A program made the translations under genes and the position numbers. From Glycine soja (lineage: Eukaryota; Streptophyta; Magnoliopsida; Fabales; Fabaceae), in assembly GCF_004193775.1 (NCBI RefSeq), contig NC_041011.1:17007173-17071172 (forward strand): a stretch of 64,000 nt of DNA. Reading direction: 5' to 3'. Each line of letters opens with the position of its first letter. Within the stretch, counting starts at the first letter, position 1. The notes beneath the pieces are model-generated. The model saw only the letters and a list, made by a program, of their open reading frames with translations. It did not search any database and was not told the DNA's origin. Positions 57,062-64,000 of this stretch are shown here, piece by piece.

Positions 57062-57538
57062 CAAAACAAAAGTTGAAAGGAAAGATATTGAGCTGGTAGA
57101 TGAGGAAGAACCACAAATTGGTGCTGATTGTTCTAGTGTAACCTCTAATAAATATGAGATTTATAAGGAGGAAGCAAGGAATGCAGCACAGAAGCATAAA
57201 GCAAAGAGAGTGGAGAGTGTTAGTGTTGATGTAGAAGCCTTTGGTGATCACTGGAAAGTTCAGATTGGTCTATGCATTCTGAAGCTGAAGCACTAGAACA
57301 TATGAAGAAAAGAGATACAGGCCATCAAAGTGTGTCATTGAAGAATAAGACAGGAGATTCAATTGTGCTGAAGATAGGAGATTCGGCTAAAGTTGTGATA
57401 AAACAAGACATGAAGGGAGGAAAGCATAAATATGGGTTTAACAACAATAAATGTGAGAAGCCATAGAAGGTAAGGGTGGTGGATGATGAAACTGGCGACA
57501 AACATGAGCTATATGAAGTCCTAAGGATGCCATCTAGA
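57062..57538 (+). pseudogene. Unknown protein fragment in the right arm (mirror copy)
   Basis: Read rightward: ERKDIELVDEEEPQIGADCS, then YEIYKEEARNAAQKHKAKR, and from 57272 in the second frame MHSEAEALEHMKKRDTGHQS. A TAG at 57464-57466 interrupts this arm where the left arm reads through. It is otherwise the same peptide as the left arm. Confidence 0.5.
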
Positions 57539-57917
57539 ACAAAAAACCGATGCCTCAAGTTTTTTACTTAGGGCAGGAGGGGTATTATAAACATCATTTT
57601 CTACATCTACCAGACACCAAATCCAATGCATGTTAAAAACAATCAATATTTTGACTATCCCAACCCATTAGAATATAGATTAAAGGCAAATTAGGAAACT
57701 TGCAAGATACAAATATGACTAAATTTTTCATATTTTATTATAAGATTGATGAATTATGCCTGATTTCACTCCCTCTTCAGTAAACCATCCATAAATAACA
57801 AGACAAAGTTATAAATAAAGTTTGCAACAACTTAAGATATAATTTTAAACAATCAGAAAAAAGTATAGTTGTCACTTACTTGCTTTCGTGAGCTCTCTCT
57901 CTCTCCAGAAAATTACA
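57539..57917. other. Non-coding stretch downstream of the tnp2 relic
   Basis: It is an AT-rich 3' flank. An AAAACCGATG motif near 57543 resembles the CACTA subterminal motif of 33263-33770 but stands alone. Confidence 0.4.
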
Positions 57918-60900
57918 TTAGAAGATGTTAATCAATTCTCCTTCATCATGATCATTACGATTAGCATGAACGTCGTCAGCTTCTTCTTCTCCGACAACGT
58001 TAGGAGTGATTTGTGCAGTCAAAGGACTAACATAGGTGTCCATGTATGAATCATCATCTTCTACATTAAGACCAATTGTTTTACCCTGGAGAACCACGCA
58101 CCACCTTTCATCACAAGGGTCTTGCACGTAAAATACTTGTCTAGCTTGTTCTGCCATGATGAAAGGGTCATTGTGGTAACCAAGTTTCTTTAGGTCTACC
58201 AGCGTAAATCCTATATCATCGGTGCACACACCAGTGTTGCTATCAACCCATTTACATTTGAAAACACATACAGTAAATTTGACATAGTTAAGCTCCCAAA
58301 TTTCATCAATGAACCCAAAGTAAGGGATGAAAGCTACACAGGGATTGGCGTCATTCACACTTGCGAAGTGTTGAGATTCAGCCCTTTGGGTGACCTCGCT
58401 GTTCTGCATTGTACTTTTGTCATCTTGTGCTTTTGTGTAAAATGAATACTTGTTTATGTCGTATCCTTGCCAGGTTATAACATTTCTTTTAGGCCCATCT
58501 ACTAGCTTTCTTAATGTTTCTGAAGCATTCTCATCTGCAAAGATTGTATCTTTAAACCAATCACAAAAAGTCTTGTTATGCTTTTTCAACACCCAATTCT
58601 TTGACATTTTTGGATTATTCTGTTCGACTAAAGATTCATGCTTAAGTATGTATGGCAAAACTTCATTACTGTTGTTCAAGACATACAAGTGAGCTTGTAA
58701 CAAATGTTCTACACTTGGAGTGATCACATGCAGTCCTCTTGAACCCTTACCACCCACTCTGTCATCATGCCGAGACTTAGGAAGGCCAATAGGTTTAGCC
58801 TTCTCAATGTATTCTGAACAAAATTCAATGGCTTCTTCTGCAATGTACCTCTCAACAATAGATGCTTCTGGACGATAAAGATTCTTTGTATACCCTTTTA
58901 AGATCTTCATGTATAGCTCAACCGGGTACATCCACCGTAGATAAATAGGACCACAACATTTGATTTCTCTGACTAGATGCACAATCAAGTGAATCATGAT
59001 GTCAAAGAAAGCAGGGGGAAAATACATCTCCAACTGGCACAGTATAATTGCGGCCTCATTTTCCAACTCATCAAACTTGACAGGATCAATGACTTTGCTA
59101 CATATAGCATTGAAGAAAAAGCACAGGTGAGTTATGGCTAACTTGACTTTGTTTGGCAAGATGTCTCTTATAGCCACGGTTAACAATTGTTGCATGAGCA
59201 TGTGACAATCGTGAGACTTTAACCCTACAAGCTTAAGCTCCTTCAACTGCGCAAGGCTCTTAATATTTGAAGAGTATCCTTGTGGAACCTTCACCCGACG
59301 AAGACACTGACAAAAACTTATCTTCTTCTTTTTGGACAAAGTATGGCAAGCTGGGGGCAAGTAAATTTTCTTCCCATCAGACATTGGATGCAACTGTGAT
59401 CGTATGCCCATATCAACTAGATCTTGACGGGTATTCAAGCCATCCTTCGTCTTGCCTTGAATGTTAAGGAGCGTCCCAATCACACTGTCATAAACATTTT
59501 TCTCGACATGCATAACATCAATACAATGTCTAACGTCAAGATCAGACCAATACGGAAGATCAAAGAAAATGGACCTCTTCTTCCATATTCAACTCTTACT
59601 TTTATCCTTCTTTTGGGTCTTTCCAAATACATTATTCAGGTGTTGAACCCGCTGATATACCTGCTCACCAGTCAATGGTATCGGTGCAATATCATGCTCT
59701 TGACTTCCATTAAAAGCTTTCTTCAATCGTCTGTAAGGATGATTAGGTGTTAGAAAGCGGCAATGCCTACTGTAGACTGTTTTTCTCCCATGTTTTAGTT
59801 GTATGTAGCTTGTGTTTTATTCACAGATAGGGCATGCATGATGACCCTTAACACTGTAACCGCCAAGATTCCCATATGCTGGAAAGTCATTAATGGTACA
59901 AAAAAGCATTGCACACATTTCAAACGTCTCCTTGCGAAACACATCAAACACTACAACCCCCTCATCCCACAACTTTCTTAGATCTTCAACCAACAGACTT
60001 AGATAAACATGAATGTCATTTAATGTCCTTCTTGGGCCCGATATCATCATAGACAACATCATGTATTTTCGCTTCATGCACAACCAAGGAGCCAAATTGT
60101 AAATTACTAGCAGAACTAGCCATGAATTGTGTTGAGTGCTTAAGGTGCCATATGGATTCATTCCATCAATGGCTAGTCCAAGTCTAAGATTTCTTGGCTC
60201 TTTCCCGAAATCTAGATACAAACCATCAATCTTCTTCCACTGCGAGCAATCAGCCGGATGACGGACTATTCCATCAGAAATCCTTCCATTTGCATGCCAT
60301 GTAAGGTCTTTTGCGTCGTCCTCATTTGAAAAAAGACGCTTAAACCTTGGAATGATTGAAAGATACCACAAAACCTTCGCTGGGGGGCCCTTGTTGGAGT
60401 TTTCATCAGAACTGTTTTCCTTTTCATCCTTCACTTTGTAACGTGAAGTCCCACAGGTAGGGCATTTCGACATTTCTTGGAATTCATGTCTGTACAATAT
60501 GCAATCATTGGGGCAAGCATGAATCTTCTGATACTCCATACCCATCGGACACAATATATTTTCCGCCTTATAGTAACTTTTAGGCAACGTGTTGTCCTTT
60601 GGAAGCAGATTATGGACTACCTCAAGCAACGAGGTGAAACTTTTGTCACTCCACCCATACCTAGCCTTCACATTAACCAGACTTAACACCGCAGACAACA
60701 GGGTTAAGGAATTCTTACACCCCGTATACAAAGGCTTCTTTGAATCACTCTGCAATCCTTCATACACAGGGGCATGCGCTTGCTGGAAAGACTCTTGTCC
60801 AAGGTCACGAATCATGTCCTCCAAGCGATCTCCCATTTCTACATCAAATGGTTGAGATTGGGACCCACTCTGCATGTCTGTCACTTCACCATGCCATATC

Positions 60901-61115
60901 CACGTCGTGTAATTCTTCTTAATCCCATCACACAATAGATGGTCCCGTATGTCACCCAGTAGTTGTCGTCTTCCATTCAAACAGTTGATGCAAGGACAAT
61001 AATATTTTCCTTCTTCATTCGGTCAACCTCTTTCTGAAGCAAATTGCAAGAACTGCTCGACGCCATCCTCATATTCTGGGCTCATGCAGCTTTCATTCAT
61101 CCAACTTCGATCCAT
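57918..61115 (-). pseudogene. CACTA transposase (tnp2/TnpD-like), one frame with three stops
   Basis: One uninterrupted frame of about 1065 codons runs leftward from ATG 61115 (MDRSWMNE) to the stop at 57918. Stops inside it are TGA 61023-61025 (after codon 30), TAA 59817-59819 and TGA 59589-59591; no frameshift is seen. In order it shows a transposase-associated N-terminal domain (YYCPCINC, TTWIWHGE), the Transposase_21/tnp2 core (WYLSIIPRFKRLF, HACPIC, then DVMHVEKN at about 533-540), a DUF4218-type domain (HDCHMLMQQL near 634; FPPAFFD near 700) and a DUF4216-type domain (PYFGFIDEIWEL near 931). This protein cuts CACTA ends. It is probably the first gene of the element whose second gene is at 34016-37024. 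Confidence 0.9.
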
Positions 61116-61657
61116 CTAAGCAATTCCATGCATGAAAATCTCACTTTTTTATTAATTGGTGTGGCCCTATCCCATTTAGGAAGACTATCTTTTATGTTAG
61201 CTTCAAACGTTAGGGTTAGCATTATTTTGGAAATTTTGACAAAATTTCGGCAGCATTTCGCATTGGTCTCCAAGTACACGACATGACATCGATGAAATTA
61301 ATTTCTCGATAATCAAGTATGCACTCAGAGAACAACGTGAAATGCCTTGTACCAAAATTTGATCAAATTAATCAAAATAATAATAACCTTAACGAATGAA
61401 TCTAACATAAAAATACTAGTCTCCCCAAACTATCCAAACGGATAATTCAAGACTAAATACAATGACTAATGCAAAATGTCTACAAGAATCATTGCATTCA
61501 GTCTCAAACGGGAATCTAAGGTTCACTCAGCATGAACAACAGTTGTTTATATTGCAAATTACATTGATGGCGTACAAGAACATACAAATATCGACATCAA
61601 CAGTTGTGAGACTAGTCATAAAAATACAAGCAAAAGCAAGATGCTAAGCTTTATCTT
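61116..61657. other. 5' flank of the tnp2 relic
   Basis: No TIR (CACTA...) and no subterminal hairpin array is visible before the LTR at 61658, so the 5' end of the CACTA element appears lost. No gene is supported. Confidence 0.45.
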
Positions 61658-62464
61658 TGTAAATATTAGATTAAGGTTTCATTATTTTTGGGCCTTGTAT
61701 TTAGGGCTCCATAATGTAGGTTGGGTACCTTAGAAATATAGGATTTTTTCAGCCCTTGTATTTTAGGGCACCTAGACTAGTTTTTGTATTAGGGGTAGTT
61801 TTGTAATTTCACATGCACTAAGTGGATATTTGATGTGTGTGGTTGGAAATAAATTTAATTGAATTGGTAGAAGCCCAATGCAATTAAATTTTAGAGGGGG
61901 AGGTGAGCATTTGCTTACTACACCCCATTGCCACCTCATATAGTCACACTTTGTGCATGTCCTTCATGCTTTTCATGCCTCATGACACCTAAGCACACTT
62001 AGTGGAGAATCTTGGATTAGTGGGCTGAACCATAACTAAAATTCACTAATCATAATTAGTGAAATTTTGGCTCCAAAGTTTGGCTCCACAAATTCAATTT
62101 CAAATTCAAGTGAAATTTGAATTTCCTTCCAATTTTGTGTGACACTTAGGCTATAAATAGAGGTCATGTGTGTGCATTTTTTTAAAACTTTGATCATTTG
62201 AATATTAACTTCAGATTTCAGAGCTCTTTTAGAGCACAAAATTTCGTGCTCTTCTCTCCCTCTCCCTTCATTCATCTCCTTCTTCCTCCAAGCTCTTATC
62301 CATGGCCTCCTATGGTGGTGAGCTTCTTCTAGACTCATCTTCTTCTTGAAGTGGCATCTCCTCTCTCTCTTCCTTCTCCATTCCGCAGCCATTTATCTTC
62401 CAAGAAGCAAAGGAATCCATTGATGAAGAAGATCCTAGGCCTACAAGCTCCAATGGAGCTTACA
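61658..62464 (+). mobile_element. 5' LTR of a plus-strand element that leaves the window
   Basis: Candidate ends TGTAA (61658) and TTACA (62464) are inverted. A TATA box (CTATAAATAG, 62151-62160) precedes a transcribed leader, and a TGGTATCAAGAGC primer-like site follows at 62470. About 200 bp of its R-U5 recurs at 26050-26245. The exact left edge is inferred from the short terminal inverted repeat. Confidence 0.6.
62151..62160 (+). promoter_or_regulatory. TATA box of the right-hand LTR
   Basis: CTATAAATAG lies about 310 bp before the LTR end, a common U3/R position. Confidence 0.6.
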
Positions 62465-62469
62465 TCATG

Positions 62470-62482
62470 TGGTATCAAGAGC
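62470..62482 (+). other. Primer-binding site of the right-hand element
   Basis: TGGTATCAAGAGC resembles the tRNA-iMet site TGGTATCAGAGC with one extra A. Confidence 0.6.
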
Positions 62483-64000
62483 ATCATCATCTAGGTGATG
62501 TTCTTTAGCTTCCTCTATCTTTTTGTTCGGTGAATTCTCTTTAATTCCTTGTTCTTCATCTTATTCTCCATGTATATTCTCCATTATCTTGTGGTTTGGT
62601 GCTGTTTAGAGTAGATTCAAAAAAATAAACCGATTAAATCTTAGATCTACACTTGTTCTTGCATTTCTATGGTTCAAATTTTGTAGATCTACTCTTGAAT
62701 CTTGTTTTTGTGTTGATTTTAGGTTCTATCAATTTTCATTCATAATATTCTTGTGCTGAACCTTTAGATCTAAATTTTCTTCCAAAATATTGATTAGAAA
62801 AAAAAACACAAAAATCTAAGTGTAAATCACTTAATCCATGTTGTCTTAGAGTCATGTTTAGTCATGGTAATTGTCACATTATGTTCTAAGTTTGTGTTGA
62901 ATTTTTATTTTGTTTATTGAATTCTAGATACATTTGTTCATGTATTCTTGTCATTCTTAGCCTATCTTTTGAATTTTGAGTCTAATTCATGCATGTTATT
63001 TAGTTCATAACATGTTATTTATTGGTCACTACGTTTTTTGAGCTGAAATTTTTACTGAATTTTCTAGACATCAGGACCAAAATTATAAAAAAAGAACCAA
63101 GCGATTTGGATTAAAGGAAAAAATAAGAAAAATCACACAAGTTGGCAGAAAAATCAGTGTCCAGGAAAAAAAAAGTGAAAGGGAAATGTGCTTGTTGTTT
63201 TGGCTCAAAATTTGTTCTATAATTGGTGCCTATTTTATACCAATCCTAGTTCTGAAATTTCAATTGAAAATTATTGTGAAAACAAGTGCCAAAACTAGAG
63301 GTTTCTTGAGTCTTTTTTTTTTTAGTTTTTCTACTCTATTCTAGAGCTATTCTAGGTTTCTCTTTGAGTCCTAGCTTGCTTTTTGTGCTTTTCATTGCTT
63401 TAATTGTTGAATAATCCTTGAAAATTTGTCTTGTTAAAACTCTATTGGTTTATCTTTCATTTCATTTTTTTTTGGTCTTTGGTTATTGCTTGTCTCTTTG
63501 TTTCCTTGCTTGTGAGTTGCCATATAGGGAATTGGAAAGGAGGATTGGTGCCAAATCTTGAAGAATTTGAGTCAAGAAGCAAGGAGCCAACCACCTTAAG
63601 AGCTATTGGACTAAGAAGCACTCCAAATTGAGTGAAACACTAAAGAGAGAATAGCCACCACAATTGAGGATTTTTTTTTGTAATTTTGTAATTGGCAATT
63701 TGCTTTTCTTTCAAATTTTGTAACAAAAAGGTCTTTCATTGGAAGTAAGTTGGGAGCCTCCAATAGGTCACACTAATTCCATTTGTGTGTAATAATTGTA
63801 GGCAATTTTCCCCTTAGGATAGTGAGTGTTTTGTTGGGAACCTTAAATGAGGTCATCCAAACACTCTTTGGATCCGCCTAGTTTGCATTTCTTGCACTTT
63901 AATTTCTTGCTTACTTTCATAGCTTATTTCATTTACCCTCCATTGTCAAACCGCCTAGATAGCTTGCCTTTTACCAATTAGTTTTTACCTTATCTTTCAC
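62483..64000 (+). mobile_element. 5' leader of the right-hand LTR element
   Basis: The leader is long, T-rich and untranslated, with no gag start seen before the window ends. The 63431-63631 frame shows no retroelement motif and I do not call it. Confidence 0.5.

Larger units (their letters stand above)
56566..57538. repeat. Inverted repeat with ~480-bp arms and a ~10-bp loop
   Basis: The left arm begins TCTAGATGGCATCC at 56566 and the right arm ends GGATGCCATCTAGA at 57538; the centre is near 57052 (CTTTTGTAAACTACACTG). The arms differ by scattered substitutions only, roughly five to ten percent by eye. Each arm, read outward from the centre, encodes the same peptide (see the two entries below). 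A transcript across it would fold into a long near-perfect hairpin. Confidence 0.93.

Noticed and set aside
62036..62392. 118-codon minus-strand ORF in the right-hand LTR
   Set aside because: It is antisense to a well-marked LTR with TATA box and primer site; no domain is seen.

Overview
This is plant nuclear DNA, almost certainly from a legume and most likely soybean or a close Glycine relative (inference from the repeat families and from a UDP-glycosyltransferase relic; not proven here). It looks like pericentromeric heterochromatin. Nearly every base belongs to a transposable element, most elements are broken, and they sit inside one another. The only trace of a host gene I can name is a UGT79-type glycosyltransferase pseudogene at 31565-32475.

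Layout. (1) 1-26049: a nested stack of LTR retrotransposons. A plus-strand Ty1/copia-type LTR (1-498 plus 25451-26049) is split by minus-strand copia-type relics (499-25450, target duplication CTTCC on both sides). The gag of the first relic is split by a plus-strand solo LTR (5328-19481, duplication TAAAA). That solo LTR is split by a young, apparently intact Ty3/gypsy chromovirus of the Tekay/Del type (5898-18452, duplication ATTGC). This chromovirus has 3909-bp LTRs and one uninterrupted 1468-codon gag-pol ORF, the only clearly functional polyprotein in the window. (2) 26050-33246: pieces of a Tat-type gypsy element, with two gag(-protease) relics facing each other tail to tail, two MITEs, the UGT pseudogene and an LTR fragment. 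(3) 33247-61115: remains of a minus-strand CACTA (En/Spm) DNA transposon. One end is an array of subterminal hairpins next to a broken plant-transposase/Ulp1-protease gene (34016-37024). Far to the right is a broken tnp2 transposase (57918-61115). Between them lies an 18.9-kb minus-strand Ogre/Tat-like retrotransposon (37217-56087) inserted in a (TG)n tract. It lacks any pol I can see, and it is itself interrupted by a solo Tekay LTR (43892-47832) and a solo copia LTR (50111-51081). A ~480-bp-armed inverted repeat (56566-57538) lies between that element and the tnp2 gene. (4) 61658-64000: an LTR and the 5' leader of another plus-strand LTR element that runs off the window.

Most notable signals. 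The Tekay LTR contains a 143-codon ORF placed to be the first AUG of the element's RNA. It is intact in all three LTR copies, and my hand count between the young and old copies gives 12 nonsynonymous and 22 synonymous changes, which is a purifying-selection pattern. The same family of accessory ORF (putative plant transposon protein) sits where pol should be in two unrelated pol-less retrotransposons. A 116-117-bp array lies just inside the 3' LTR of the Ogre-like element. A perfect 46-nt palindrome is built on the tRNA-Arg primer-site sequence. The palindromic 12-mer GTAATCGATTAC recurs in LTRs of both the copia and gypsy superfamilies.

All similarity calls are from reading translations by eye; no database search was run.
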